From NCBI GenBank assembly GCA_001423545.1, contig LMOK01000003.1:1054001-1118000 (forward strand): a stretch of 64,000 bases of DNA. The letters run 5' to 3'. Below, piece by piece: positions 28,923 through 39,002 of the stretch. The notes below the pieces were generated by a model that was not told the DNA's origin, did no database searches, and was given only the letters and a program-made list of their open reading frames with translations. The position numbers and the translations under genes were made by a program. The stretch comes from Orlajensenia sp001423545. GTDB taxonomy: Bacteria; Actinomycetota; Actinomycetes; Actinomycetales; Microbacteriaceae. Numbering within the stretch: position 1 is the stretch's first letter; each line of letters starts with the position of its first letter.

Positions 28923-29819
28923 TCAGGGGCGCCAGCCGCGCGAGCGCAGCACTCGGTCGAGGCGGGCGATCACCTCACCCTCGCTCATGTGCTTGCCCAC
29001 TCGGATGACGACCCAGCCGTCTTCGGAGAGGTCGTTGAGCCTGCTCACGTCGATGGCGAACTGCCCGTCATCGAGGCGGTGTTGGTCGCCGTCATACTCG
29101 AGCAGCACTCGGTAGCGCCGATAGACGAGGTCGCCGTGAGTCCTCCGCCCGGATGAGAGGACGATGGCCCCGTTGAGCTCGGCTTCGGGGAATCCTGCGC
29201 GCAGCGTAGCGAGCCGCAACCTGGTCTCGCGCGCCGATGCTGAGTTCAAACGGATGTGGCGGCGGGCCGCTGCGATCCGCGGAGCCCCGGGTCTCGACCC
29301 GTACCGGGCGATGGCGGCGTCCAACTCCTCCATCGTGGCGAGAGGCCGAGGCCAGCCGACGAGGCGATCTCCGGCGACGACGGCCTCATCAAGCGAGAGT
29401 TGCGCGACGGTCTGGCACCACGCGTCGCACGGCGCGGCGACGTGCAGCCCGAGGCGACGTCGGTGGACGGCATCCGCTGCACCGCGATGACCGACGATGC
29501 CGCGAACACGCGGCTCGCGAGTCCCCGGGACGGCACTCACATGGAGATCACGGGCGCCCTCGAGCCGGCCGGGGAGAGGGAGATTCCACAGTTGGCTGCC
29601 AGTGGAGTGGCTGAAGTACTGCGTCGGCGGCATGCGTGCGGCATAGGCGCGGCAGAGCATGAGGGTGTCTGTCGGTGGAACCGCGGTGCGCACGCCGCTG
29701 AAAGGGGTTGCCAGGTCGCGAGCGCGCATGCGGCGTGCTGAGACGCCTGCGTCGCTCCCGCTCGCGACGGAGAACGGCCCACTCGTCAAGGCAGATGGCA
29801 ACGGGGTGGGTCGGCGCAT
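28923..29819 (-). CDS. DUF559-type endonuclease-like protein with AbiEi-like N-terminal part
   Basis: The 298-residue protein belongs to a group common in actinobacteria. The C-terminal part resembles a Vsr-like PD-(D/E)XK fold: the Glu of ASARETRLRL, the Asp of THGDLVYRRY and the pair in LLEYDGDQHR are spaced as the metal-binding residues of DUF559 proteins. The N-terminal 150 residues (AYAARMPPTQYFSHST, RVRGIVGHRG, DAWCQTVAQLSLDEAVVAGD) resemble the AbiEi-like region of this group. The ATG at 29819 is preferred over 29891, but neither has a clear ribosome site. No toxin partner gene is adjacent, so a toxin-antitoxin role is not supported. Confidence 0.72.
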   Translation of the reverse strand: MRRPTPLPSALTSGPFSVASGSDAGVSARRMRARDLATPFSGVRTAVPPTDTLMLCRAYAARMPPTQYFSHSTGSQLWNLPLPGRLEGARDLHVSAVPGTREPRVRGIVGHRGAADAVHRRRLGLHVAAPCDAWCQTVAQLSLDEAVVAGDRLVGWPRPLATMEELDAAIARYGSRPGAPRIAAARRHIRLNSASARETRLRLATLRAGFPEAELNGAIVLSSGRRTHGDLVYRRYRVLLEYDGDQHRLDDGQFAIDVSRLNDLSEDGWVVIRVGKHMSEGEVIARLDRVLRSRGWRP

Positions 29820-29981
29820 GAGGTGATGCTCGTTGCCCCGGTCGCCTTTGCGTGCCCGCGATGCGGCATCTGTGGTCCGGAACGTGTTCAAGCGGCCTGG
29901 GGAGGAGACCCGACCAGAGAAGGCTCGCCGGTATCCGTCGGTATGCGCAGCGATAACGACGAATAATGGCGAACCGATGCG

Positions 29982-30599
29982 CTACTGCAGCACGGTGACG
30001 GATGCCGCCAGATCCGGCGTGCTCACGTAGACGAGGTAGCCGTTGGCGTAGACGAACCCGCCGTCGACGTCTGGCGCGCCCTGGTCGGGCAGGGCGATGA
30101 AGCCGGGGTAGCTCGCGTCGTCCTCGGTGGCGCCCTGGGCGATGAGGTCGCCGCGCTTCGCCTGCCAGAGGGCCTCGGGGATGGCGACGAACCCGCCCTG
30201 GAGGTCGGGGCCGCCGTCGGGGCTGGTCCAGGCGCACCAGGTGCCGCCGGCCGCTGCCGCCTCCGCCATGACGTCCGGCCACGTCGACAGCGGGTTCGGC
30301 ACGTAGCCCTCCGCCGTGAGCCCTGCCGTCTGCTCCTCCGTGAGGAACGTGTCGCAGCCCGGCGCCGAGATGGGCGTGTCGGCGCTGGGCGCTGCCTGGT
30401 CGCGCGGGGCGACGGCGCTGGGCGACGAGGTCGAGGAGCCGAAGGTGGGTGTGGGGTTCACGGTTCCGGATGCGGCATCCGATGGCCCGCCGGATCCCCC
30501 GGCGCAGCCGCTCAGGCCGAGGCCCAGGGTGAGCGCGAGTGCTGTGGCGACGGCGATGGAGCGGCGTGAGGCGGGGGCGAGAGGCGTCCGGGTCGACAT
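29982..30599 (-). CDS. Putative lipoprotein of unknown function
   Basis: The 205-residue protein starts at the ATG at 30599, since the signal region follows immediately: a basic N-terminus, hydrophobic core and lipobox GLSGC, giving Cys32. A Gly/Ser/Pro/Thr-rich linker follows, then a soluble domain containing two possible disulfide cysteines (GCDTFLTEEQTAGL and GGTWCAWTSPDGG). It is exported and membrane anchored. No family is recognised. The gene stands alone. Confidence 0.75.
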   Translation of the reverse strand: MSTRTPLAPASRRSIAVATALALTLGLGLSGCAGGSGGPSDAASGTVNPTPTFGSSTSSPSAVAPRDQAAPSADTPISAPGCDTFLTEEQTAGLTAEGYVPNPLSTWPDVMAEAAAAGGTWCAWTSPDGGPDLQGGFVAIPEALWQAKRGDLIAQGATEDDASYPGFIALPDQGAPDVDGGFVYANGYLVYVSTPDLAASVTVLQ

Positions 30600-30800
30600 G
30601 GCGCCATCGTAGGCAGCGGCGGTGACGATTGGCAGGGAATGGGATCGATCGTCGCGCAAGCGATATCCGGGCGACATCCTGGCGACATCCGGAACGACCC
30701 GCGTTCCCGGCTCGGTCAACCGCCACGACCCACCCGCGCACCGGTTCTTCGCTCGAGAATCCGCCGATGGTCAGGGGTTCGGCGAATTGCGAAGCTGAGA

Positions 30801-30821
30801 GTTGAGTGGGTTCGACTCAAC
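30801..30821. promoter_or_regulatory. HAIR operator 1 for HspR, upstream of dnaK
   Basis: GTTGAGT-N7-ACTCAAC is a perfect inverted repeat at the HspR spacing (consensus CTTGAGT-N7-ACTCAAG). The gap 30600-30988 (389 bp) contains this site, a TTGACA box at 30837-30842, the second HAIR site and the dnaK ribosome site; the part from 30600 to about 30780 shows no gene. Confidence 0.9.
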
Positions 30822-30863
30822 TTTGGCGACTTCGGCTTGACACCATTTGGCCCCGGTGAAACA

Positions 30864-30884
30864 CTTGAGTCATCAAGGCTCAAG
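30864..30884. promoter_or_regulatory. HAIR operator 2 for HspR, upstream of dnaK
   Basis: CTTGAGT-N7-GCTCAAG matches the HspR consensus at 13 of 14 arm positions. It lies just downstream of the TTGACA box at 30837-30842 and would cover the -10/start region of the dnaK promoter, so bound HspR would block transcription. Confidence 0.9.
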
Positions 30885-30988
30885 TCTTGATGGACAGACT
30901 TCGGATCGCTCTCACGGGCCTGCCGAAGGGCAGGCCGGAAGGCCGAACCACAGGCCGCGGCACCATCGCGGCAGAAGGAGAAACACAC

Positions 30989-32839
<1,851 letters not shown>

Positions 32840-32841
32840 CC

Positions 32842-33468
32842 ATGGCCGACGATCGGGACAACGAGAACACGGCTCCTGAGCCTGGGAACGACGGCCCCGA
32901 GCAGCCCGAGACCGACGGGGCGTCCGCACAGGACGCCCCCGAGGCGGGACTGTCGGATGTGGACGTCGAGGACGGCTTCGAGGGCCCTGACGTCGAGACC
33001 AGCCTGTCGGATGCCGACCTGAGCTTCCTCTCGGGCCAGTCCTCCGCCGAGGAACTCGCGGAGCAGCACCTCGCCGACCTCAAGCGGGTCACCGCCGAGT
33101 ACGCGAACTACCGCAAGCGCACCGACGCGAACCGCGAGGTCGAGCGCGAGCGCTCGATGGGCGAGGTCGTCAAGATCCTGCTTCCGGTGCTCGACGACCT
33201 CGACCGTGCCGAGAAGCACGGGGACCTCGAGGGTGAGACGCCGTTCTCGACCATCGCGTCGAAGCTGCGCGCATCCGTCGAGCGACTCGGACTCACGCCG
33301 TTCGGAACCGTGGGCGACCTGTTCGATCCGAACATCCACGACGCGATCTTCCAGCAGCCGAGCGACGAGGTGGAGACTGACACCGTCGCCGATGTCGTCG
33401 AGACCGGCTACTACCTGGGTTCATCCATGCTTCGCGCGGCCAAGGTCGTCGTGAAGGTTCCGGCCTAG
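32842..33468 (+). CDS. grpE: Nucleotide exchange factor GrpE
   Basis: The 208-residue protein releases ADP from DnaK. An acidic, disordered N-terminus of about 70 residues precedes the GrpE core (DLKRVTAEYANYRKRTDANR, ILLPVLDDLDRAEKHGD) and the C-terminal block LFDPNIHDAIFQ and VETGYYLGSSMLRAAKVVV. It begins 2 bp after dnaK. Confidence 0.96.
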   Translation: MADDRDNENTAPEPGNDGPEQPETDGASAQDAPEAGLSDVDVEDGFEGPDVETSLSDADLSFLSGQSSAEELAEQHLADLKRVTAEYANYRKRTDANREVERERSMGEVVKILLPVLDDLDRAEKHGDLEGETPFSTIASKLRASVERLGLTPFGTVGDLFDPNIHDAIFQQPSDEVETDTVADVVETGYYLGSSMLRAAKVVVKVPA

Positions 33469-33494
33469 GCCTCGAACCCTCAGAAGGGAGCCAG

Positions 33495-34481
33495 ATGGCA
33501 AGCCAGGACTGGTTCGACAAGGACTTCTACAAGGTGCTCGGCGTCTCGAAGGATGTGACGCAGGCCGACCTGAAGAAGACCTACCGCAAGCTCGCCCGCA
33601 AGTACCACCCCGATTCCAACCCGGGGAACGCTGCGGCCGAGGCGAAGTTCAAGGAGATCAGCGAGGCCAACTCGGTGCTCTCCGACCCCGAGCAGCGCAA
33701 GGAGTACGACGCCGTGCGCGCGATGGGCGGCGGTGCTCGCTTCACCGCGGGCGGCGCCGGCGGCCAGGGCGGCTTCGAGGACGTCTTCGGCGGCATGTTC
33801 GGTGGTGGAGCGCGCGGTCAGCAGTCCAGCCAGCAGACGCAGTTCGACGATCTGCTCGGTGGCATGTTCGGCGGTCAGGGCGGGCGGTTCGGGCAGTCGA
33901 GCGGCGGCTATCGCGGCTTCGGCGGTCCGACCCCCGGGCGCGACGTGTCTGCATCGACGACGCTCGACTTCCAGACCGCCGTGACCGGCGAGACCATCAC
34001 CCTGCAGACCTCGGCCGGACGCGAGATCAAGGTGAAGATCCCGGCCGGCGTCTCCGACGGTCAGAAGATCCGGCTGCGCGGCAAGGGCGAGGCATCGCCC
34101 GACGGCGGAACAGCCGGTGACTTGATCCTCACCGTGGCGGTGCGCAAGCACCCCGTCTTCGAGCGCGACGGGCTCAACCTGCGCGTGACGGTGCCGGTGA
34201 CCTTCGTGGAGGCAGCCCTCGGCGCCACCATCGAGGTGCCGACCCTCACGGGCGAGACCGTGAAGCTGCGCGTGACCCCGGGCACCCCCGGCGGTCGCGT
34301 GCTGCGGGTCAAGGGGCGCGGAGTCTCCACGACGAAGGGCACGGGCGACCTGCTCGCCGTCGTGCAGATCGCCGTGCCGTCGCACCTCTCGAAGGAGGCG
34401 CAGGAGGCCGTCGAGGCTCTCGCTGCCGCCCTGCCCAACGAGAACCCGCGCGACGAACTGCTGGCGCGAGCCCGCGGTTGA
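33495..34481 (+). CDS. dnaJ: J-domain co-chaperone DnaJ, without zinc-finger domain
   Basis: The 328-residue protein stimulates DnaK. The J-domain (about residues 9-72) carries the HPD motif in ARKYHPDSNP. A Gly/Phe-rich region spans about 75-145. The two C-terminal beta domains follow directly (SASTTLDFQTAVTGETITL onward); the four CxxCxGxG zinc repeats of classical DnaJ are absent, giving a CbpA-like layout. It lies in the dnaK operon, 26 bp after grpE, with AGAAGGGAG before the ATG, so it is still the likely main partner of DnaK. Confidence 0.93.
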   Translation: MASQDWFDKDFYKVLGVSKDVTQADLKKTYRKLARKYHPDSNPGNAAAEAKFKEISEANSVLSDPEQRKEYDAVRAMGGGARFTAGGAGGQGGFEDVFGGMFGGGARGQQSSQQTQFDDLLGGMFGGQGGRFGQSSGGYRGFGGPTPGRDVSASTTLDFQTAVTGETITLQTSAGREIKVKIPAGVSDGQKIRLRGKGEASPDGGTAGDLILTVAVRKHPVFERDGLNLRVTVPVTFVEAALGATIEVPTLTGETVKLRVTPGTPGGRVLRVKGRGVSTTKGTGDLLAVVQIAVPSHLSKEAQEAVEALAAALPNENPRDELLARARG

Positions 34482-34500
34482 CGGACGATGGGGTCTGCGG

Positions 34501-34917
34501 ATGAATGAGCACAGTGCCATCTTCGGCATCTCGGTCGCGGCCGAGCTCGCTGGCATGCATCCGCAGACCCTGCGCCAGTACGACAGGCTCGGTCTGGTCT
34601 CTCCGTCGCGCACCTCGGGCAAGTCGCGCCGCTACTCGATGCACGACGTCGTGCAGCTGCGCGAGGTCGCCCGGCTGAGCGCCGAGGGCGTGAGCCTCGA
34701 GGGCATCAAGCGCGTGCTCGATCTGGAGAACCAGGTCGTCACCCTCACCAAGCGCGTGCACGAACTCGAGGCCGCGCTCGCCGACGAACTGCTGCAGCGC
34801 CCGGGCCGCCGGGTGTTCGCGGCGGGGTCCGAGGGCGACGTCATCTCACTGAAGGCGGGCACCCGCGTGCGCCGCTCGACCCAGCTCGTGGTCTGGCGGC
34901 CGCTGGAGCAGGAGTGA
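34501..34917 (+). CDS. hspR: Heat-shock repressor HspR, MerR family
   Basis: The 138-residue protein has a MerR-type DNA-binding domain (FGISVAAELAGMHPQTLRQY, then RLGLVSPSRTSGKSRRYS) and a coiled segment (NQVVTLTKRVHELEAALADE). HspR binds HAIR inverted repeats and represses dnaK and clpB operons; DnaK acts as its co-repressor in Streptomyces. Three matching HAIR sites occur in this window. As last gene of the dnaK operon it closes an autoregulatory loop. Confidence 0.95.
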   Translation: MNEHSAIFGISVAAELAGMHPQTLRQYDRLGLVSPSRTSGKSRRYSMHDVVQLREVARLSAEGVSLEGIKRVLDLENQVVTLTKRVHELEAALADELLQRPGRRVFAAGSEGDVISLKAGTRVRRSTQLVVWRPLEQE

Positions 34918-34921
34918 CGTT

Positions 34922-35010
34922 CGCTCGCTGATGACCGAGCGAACCGACCGTCGGAAGCGGCGCGACCTGCTGCGCTTCGACCGCGCGCTTCGCGCGGGCC
35001 TCAGCGAGCG
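34922..35010. repeat. GC-rich hairpin repeat between hspR and the methyltransferase gene
   Basis: Outer arms CGCTCGCTGA (34922-34931) and TCAGCGAGCG (35001-35010) are perfect 10-bp inverted repeats. An inner hairpin pairs CCGCGCG and CGCGCGG around CTT (34981-34997). The outer arms match the family at 26198-26282 and 16652-16690. It probably separates the heat-shock operon from the next gene. Confidence 0.7.
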
Positions 35011-35022
35011 TAGCCTTGGCAC

Positions 35023-36159
35023 ATGTTCGAGTTCGAGTCCCTCCGCCGGTTCCCCGACGTCGAGGCGCCGAACCTGTTCGCCTCCGACGCGGCCGACAGG
35101 CTCATCATCGACGAGGCCGGCCCCGCGCTGCTCGATGCGGCACCGGCATCCGTCGTCGTCATCGGCGATGACTACGGAGCGCTCACCCTCGGCGCCGCCG
35201 CGCTCTACGAGGTGACCGGCATCCGCACGCACCAGGACGACCTCTCGGGCGAACTGGCGCTGGCCAACAACGCCGCTGCCACCGACCTCGCCGATGTCTA
35301 CACCTCGCACGCGATGGACGAGAAGCTGCTGGTCGGCGCCTCGATCGTGCTGCTGCGCCTGCCGCGCGGCCTCGATGCGCTCGACGAGATCGCCGAGGCC
35401 ATCGCGCGTTTCGCCGCCCCCGACGTGCGGGTGGTCGCCGGTGGCCGCCTCAAGCACATGACCCCGGCGCAGAACGAGGTGCTGCTGCGCCACTTCGGCC
35501 GTGTCGACGTGAGCCTGGCCCGTCAGAAGTCGCGGGTGCTGCTCGCCACCGAGCCCCGTCAGCGTGCCGCCGATGGAGCACCAGCCACCCCCAGCTGGCC
35601 GCGCCGCAGTCACGACGACGCCCTCGACCTGGAGATCGTGGCTCACGCGGCCGCCTTCGCCGGGGCATCCGTCGACATGGGGGCACGGATGCTGCTGGGC
35701 CATCTGGGCCAGGCCGCTCCGGATGCCGCGAGGGTGATCGACCTCGGATGCGGCACCGGGGTGCTGGGCACGGTGCTGGCGCTCCGCCGCCCCGACCTCC
35801 GCGTGCTCGCCACCGACCAGTCCTCGGCCGCAGTGGCGTCGGCCCGCGAGACGGCGGTGGCCAACGGCGTGGGCGACCGCGTGACCGTGGTGCGCGATGA
35901 CGGGCTGAGCAGGCAGGGCGATGCCAGCGCCGAGTTCATCGTGCTCAACCCGCCGTTCCACATCGGGGCGACAGTGCACACGGGCCTGGCCCACAAGCTG
36001 TTCGCCGACGCCGGTCGCGTGCTGGCGCCGGGCGGCGAACTCTGGACGGTCTGGAACACCCACCTCGGGTATCGCACGGCGCTCACCAGGCTGGTCGGCC
36101 CGACGCGTCAGGTGGCGCGCAACGACAAATTCACCGTGACGGTGTCGACGCGCCTGTAG
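35023..36159 (+). CDS. Class I SAM-dependent methyltransferase, RsmC/RlmG-like
   Basis: The 378-residue protein has a degenerate N-terminal methyltransferase-like half and an active C-terminal half with the SAM motif VIDLGCGTGVLGTVLAL and the catalytic FIVLNPPFHIG. This two-domain layout and NPPFH motif are those of rRNA guanine-N2 methyltransferases RsmC (16S G1207) and RlmG (23S G1835). Which guanine is modified cannot be told. Its end overlaps the convergent membrane-protein gene by 29 bp. Confidence 0.85.
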   Translation: MFEFESLRRFPDVEAPNLFASDAADRLIIDEAGPALLDAAPASVVVIGDDYGALTLGAAALYEVTGIRTHQDDLSGELALANNAAATDLADVYTSHAMDEKLLVGASIVLLRLPRGLDALDEIAEAIARFAAPDVRVVAGGRLKHMTPAQNEVLLRHFGRVDVSLARQKSRVLLATEPRQRAADGAPATPSWPRRSHDDALDLEIVAHAAAFAGASVDMGARMLLGHLGQAAPDAARVIDLGCGTGVLGTVLALRRPDLRVLATDQSSAAVASARETAVANGVGDRVTVVRDDGLSRQGDASAEFIVLNPPFHIGATVHTGLAHKLFADAGRVLAPGGELWTVWNTHLGYRTALTRLVGPTRQVARNDKFTVTVSTRL

Positions 36160-37501
36160 CTCCGGTCGCCCGGGCCCCGACGGGCCGACGCTCGGACGGA
36201 GCGGGATCCGGCAGACCGGCATCCGTCCTGGCATCCCGGCCCAGCCGCCAGAGTTCGCGCACGGTCCAGCCGAGAAGCACGACGAGCAGCAGGTTGCGCA
36301 CCCCGAGCACCGACGCCGCCCACGGACTCAGGTCGATGAGCTCGAAGTAGAACAGCGGGAACACCAGCGTGGTGGCCGCCGCGATGACGGTGAGCAGGAT
36401 GGCCGGCACGCGCCAGGCCCGCCCGAGCTGGGCGATGCCCACCACCACGATGGGTGCGAGCCACAGCATGTACTGGGGCGATCCGACCTTGTCGAACACG
36501 ATGAAGGCCGTCGCGAGGGCGAGCGCCCCGGTCAGCAGCAGGCGAGGGCCGCCGGCTTCCCCGCGGCGCCGCTGGGCCCAGCCGATGAGCACGGCGATCA
36601 CGGCGACGGCGGCCAGCATCACGCCGGTGCCGTTCTCCATGATCCAGATGTCGCCCGGCCCGCTCACCTCCCGGGTCTCGAGCGCCCAGTCCTGGTACAC
36701 CTCCGCACCGGGAACGTGGGCGATGGCCATCCACAGCCACGGAGTCCCGAGCACGGACTCGAGCTGCAGATGGCGGCTGCCCTGCGTCGTGAGGAAGCTC
36801 GTCACGTGCCAGAGCCCGCCCGCCGCGACGGCGACGGCGACGATGGCGACCGAGGTGAGACAGGCCCAGATCGCGATGACCCGCCGCCGCCCCGAGGAGA
36901 TGACGGCGGCGAGCAGCACGGCCGCCGGCCACACCTTTATCCAGGCGGCGGCGGCGAGCAGTGCCGCGGCGAGGCGGGGGCGGCTGCTCAGCAGCACCAG
37001 CGCGACGATCACCATCGGGCCCGTGAAGCCCTCGAGCCGCAGCAGCGCCACGGGGCTGAGCAGGAGCAGGATGCCGAGCCACCACCAGGCGGCCGGATAG
37101 GCGCTGCGCCGCCTGCCCGCATCCGTCAGCACCCACAGGGAGACGCCGTTGGCCGCGGTGAGGAGCAGGAACCAGACGAGCTGGTACGCACCGGCGCCGA
37201 AGATCGCCGGCAGCACGACCGGAAGGAGCGCGCCGACGGGGTAGACCCAGTCGCTGTCGATGCCGACCCAGACCCCGTGATCCATCACGTGCATCGCCCA
37301 CTGGCGGTAGAGCGGCAGGTCGCCGGCCACGCCACCGGCCAGCATGAGCGGCAGCAGCCAGGCGAGGAACGCGAGGTGCAGCGCCACGAACGCGATCACC
37401 AGGGCGCGGCGGGAACGCAGCAGGCGTCGGGTGAGCCTCCGCCACCGGATGCCGCGAGCCGACCTGAGCAGGGCGGTGGGGCTCAAGGCTGTGGCGGGCA
37501 C
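36131..37501 (-). CDS. Polyprenyl-phosphate-dependent membrane glycosyltransferase (GT87/DUF2029-like)
   Basis: The 456-residue protein has ten or more membrane segments and an early extracytoplasmic acidic region GGVAGDLPLYRQWAMHVMDHG, followed by VYPVGALLPVVLPA. This pattern fits GT-C fold mannosyltransferases of actinobacteria that use polyprenol-phosphate-mannose. A conserved-looking AAWIKVWPAAVLLAAV segment supports the group. The acceptor is unknown. The C-terminal tail is basic and cytoplasmic. Confidence 0.72.
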   Translation of the reverse strand: MPATALSPTALLRSARGIRWRRLTRRLLRSRRALVIAFVALHLAFLAWLLPLMLAGGVAGDLPLYRQWAMHVMDHGVWVGIDSDWVYPVGALLPVVLPAIFGAGAYQLVWFLLLTAANGVSLWVLTDAGRRRSAYPAAWWWLGILLLLSPVALLRLEGFTGPMVIVALVLLSSRPRLAAALLAAAAWIKVWPAAVLLAAVISSGRRRVIAIWACLTSVAIVAVAVAAGGLWHVTSFLTTQGSRHLQLESVLGTPWLWMAIAHVPGAEVYQDWALETREVSGPGDIWIMENGTGVMLAAVAVIAVLIGWAQRRRGEAGGPRLLLTGALALATAFIVFDKVGSPQYMLWLAPIVVVGIAQLGRAWRVPAILLTVIAAATTLVFPLFYFELIDLSPWAASVLGVRNLLLVVLLGWTVRELWRLGRDARTDAGLPDPAPSERRPVGARATGATGASTPSR

Positions 37502-37609
37502 CTGTGCACGCTACGACCGCACTCTGGATCCCGGGTGGGCGTTTCCTTGGCGTCGCCTATGACGGGTGACCGGATGCGGTGCCTCGCCGTTCGTGGGACG
37601 CTTGACGGG

Positions 37610-37906
37610 ATGCCCGACACACTGGAACAGATGGACACCCGCCTCGAGGGGCAGCTGCGCGATGCCCTCGCGACGCCGTGGGTGACGATCGTCTGGAACG
37701 ACCCGGTCAACCTGATGAACTACGTCGCCTTCGTGTTCCGCAGTTACTTCGGGTACTCGGCCGCCGAGGCCGATCGCCTCATGCTGCTGGTGCACAACGA
37801 GGGCCGCGCCACTGTGGCCAGCGGCAATCGTGAGCAGATGGAGCGGCACGTCGCGGCCATGCACGGTTACGGGCTGCAGGCATCCGTCGCCAGGGAAGAC
37901 GCATGA
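37610..37906 (+). CDS. clpS: ATP-dependent Clp protease adaptor ClpS
   Basis: The 98-residue adaptor delivers N-degron substrates to ClpAP/ClpCP. WVTIVWNDPVNLMNYVAFVF carries the conserved substrate-binding Asn-Asp region and LLVHNEGRATVASGNREQME the second signature. The ATG at 37610 is preferred; longer frames run upstream into antisense sequence. It overlaps the DUF2017 gene by ATGA. Confidence 0.93.
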   Translation: MPDTLEQMDTRLEGQLRDALATPWVTIVWNDPVNLMNYVAFVFRSYFGYSAAEADRLMLLVHNEGRATVASGNREQMERHVAAMHGYGLQASVAREDA

Positions 37907-38442
37907 CGAGCGTGCAGCTGACGGATGCCGGTCGCATCCGCATCGACTTCGAGCCCGACGAGGCCACCATGCTGGCCGATCTCGCGGGCCAGGTCGCCGA
38001 CCTGATCACGGATGCCCCGCACGACAGCGCGTTCACGCGCCTGTTCCCGCCGGCCTACCGCGACGACTCGGCTGCGGCGGCGGAGTTCGAACGCTTCGAG
38101 CGCGCCGGCCTCGCCGAGGGCAAGGTGAACGCCGCGCGGACCGTGCATGCCGCGGCATCCGTCGGCGAACTCGACCCCGGCGAGGTCGTCGAGGTCGAAC
38201 TCGACGACGACGACGTCTGGCCCTGGCTCACCCACCTCACCGATGTACGCAGCGTGCTGGCCGACCGGCTCGGCATCGAGGACGACGACAGCGAGATCGA
38301 GCCCGACGACGAGCTGCTCACGCTGCTGCCCCTCTACGACTGGCTGGGCTGGCTGCAGGGAGCGATCATCGCGGCCCTCGAGTCACTGGAGTCGCTCGAG
38401 TCGCTCGAGGGCGGCGAAGGTGGCGGCGGCGCGGCCGACTAA
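37903..38442 (+). CDS. DUF2017 family protein
   Basis: The 179-residue protein of unknown function is the usual partner gene of clpS in actinobacteria. It has EPDEATMLADLAGQVADLI, PPAYRDDSAAAAEFERF and a C-terminal helix YDWLGWLQGAIIAALESLE, then a short Glu-Ser-Leu repeat and an acidic Gly tail. The ATGA overlap with clpS implies coupled translation and hence a possible role in N-degron proteolysis, which is inference. Confidence 0.85.
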   Translation: MTSVQLTDAGRIRIDFEPDEATMLADLAGQVADLITDAPHDSAFTRLFPPAYRDDSAAAAEFERFERAGLAEGKVNAARTVHAAASVGELDPGEVVEVELDDDDVWPWLTHLTDVRSVLADRLGIEDDDSEIEPDDELLTLLPLYDWLGWLQGAIIAALESLESLESLEGGEGGGGAAD

Positions 38443-38879
38443 CCGTCGCGGCGCTTCAGCACGAACACCGGGATGACCCTGTCGGTCTTGGTCTGGTAGT
38501 TCGCGTAGTCGGGCCAGGCGGCGACCGAGCGCTCCCACCAGGCCGCGTACTCGTCTCCGGTGACCTCGCGGGCGTCGTAGTCGTGCTTCTCGGCGCCGTC
38601 CTGCAGCTCGACGTGCGGGTCCGCCTTGAGGTTGTAGTACCAGACCGGGTGCTTCGGGGCACCACCCAGCGACGCCACCACGGCGTACTCGCCGTCGTCC
38701 TCGACGCGCATGAGCGGCGTCTTGCGGAGCTTGCCGGACTTCGCGCCGCGACTGGTGAGCACGATGATCGGCTTGCCGCGCATGGTGTTGTGCTTCGCGC
38801 CGTTCGAGGCCTCGAAGCCCTCGACCTGCTTGCGCGCGAAGTCGGCGCTTCCGTGTTCGTATTCGCCCTCGAGCGGCAT
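38439..38879 (-). CDS. Deazaflavin (F420)-dependent nitroreductase-family protein
   Basis: The 146-residue protein matches the Ddn family: PIIVLTSRGAKSGKLRKTPL binds the cofactor phosphate region, followed by GEYAVVASLGGAPKHPVWYYN and VWWERSV-like helices near AAWWERSVAAWPDYANYQ. Ddn-type enzymes use reduced F420 and act on quinones or nitro compounds. The natural substrate is unknown. It overlaps the DUF2017 gene tail to tail by 4 bp. Confidence 0.88.
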   Translation of the reverse strand: MPLEGEYEHGSADFARKQVEGFEASNGAKHNTMRGKPIIVLTSRGAKSGKLRKTPLMRVEDDGEYAVVASLGGAPKHPVWYYNLKADPHVELQDGAEKHDYDAREVTGDEYAAWWERSVAAWPDYANYQTKTDRVIPVFVLKRRDG

Positions 38880-39002
38880 CCGTCGTCCCCTGTTCGTCGT
38901 GTGAGTGCTTCACATCCACCCTGCCACGTCGTGGCGGAGCATCAACGCCGCCAGTACTGTCGAGACTGGTCGTGGAAGCGCACCGAGCATCGAAGGGGAA
39001 CC

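Noticed and set aside
30887..30988. Extended N-terminus for dnaK
   Set aside because: The earlier ATG lies just after HAIR operator 2 and the added residues do not match DnaK; a strong ribosome site precedes 30989.
38380..38425. Short tandem repeat at the end of the DUF2017 gene, considered as CRISPR or minisatellite
   Set aside because: It is only three to four copies of a Glu-Ser-Leu coding unit inside the gene, without spacers.
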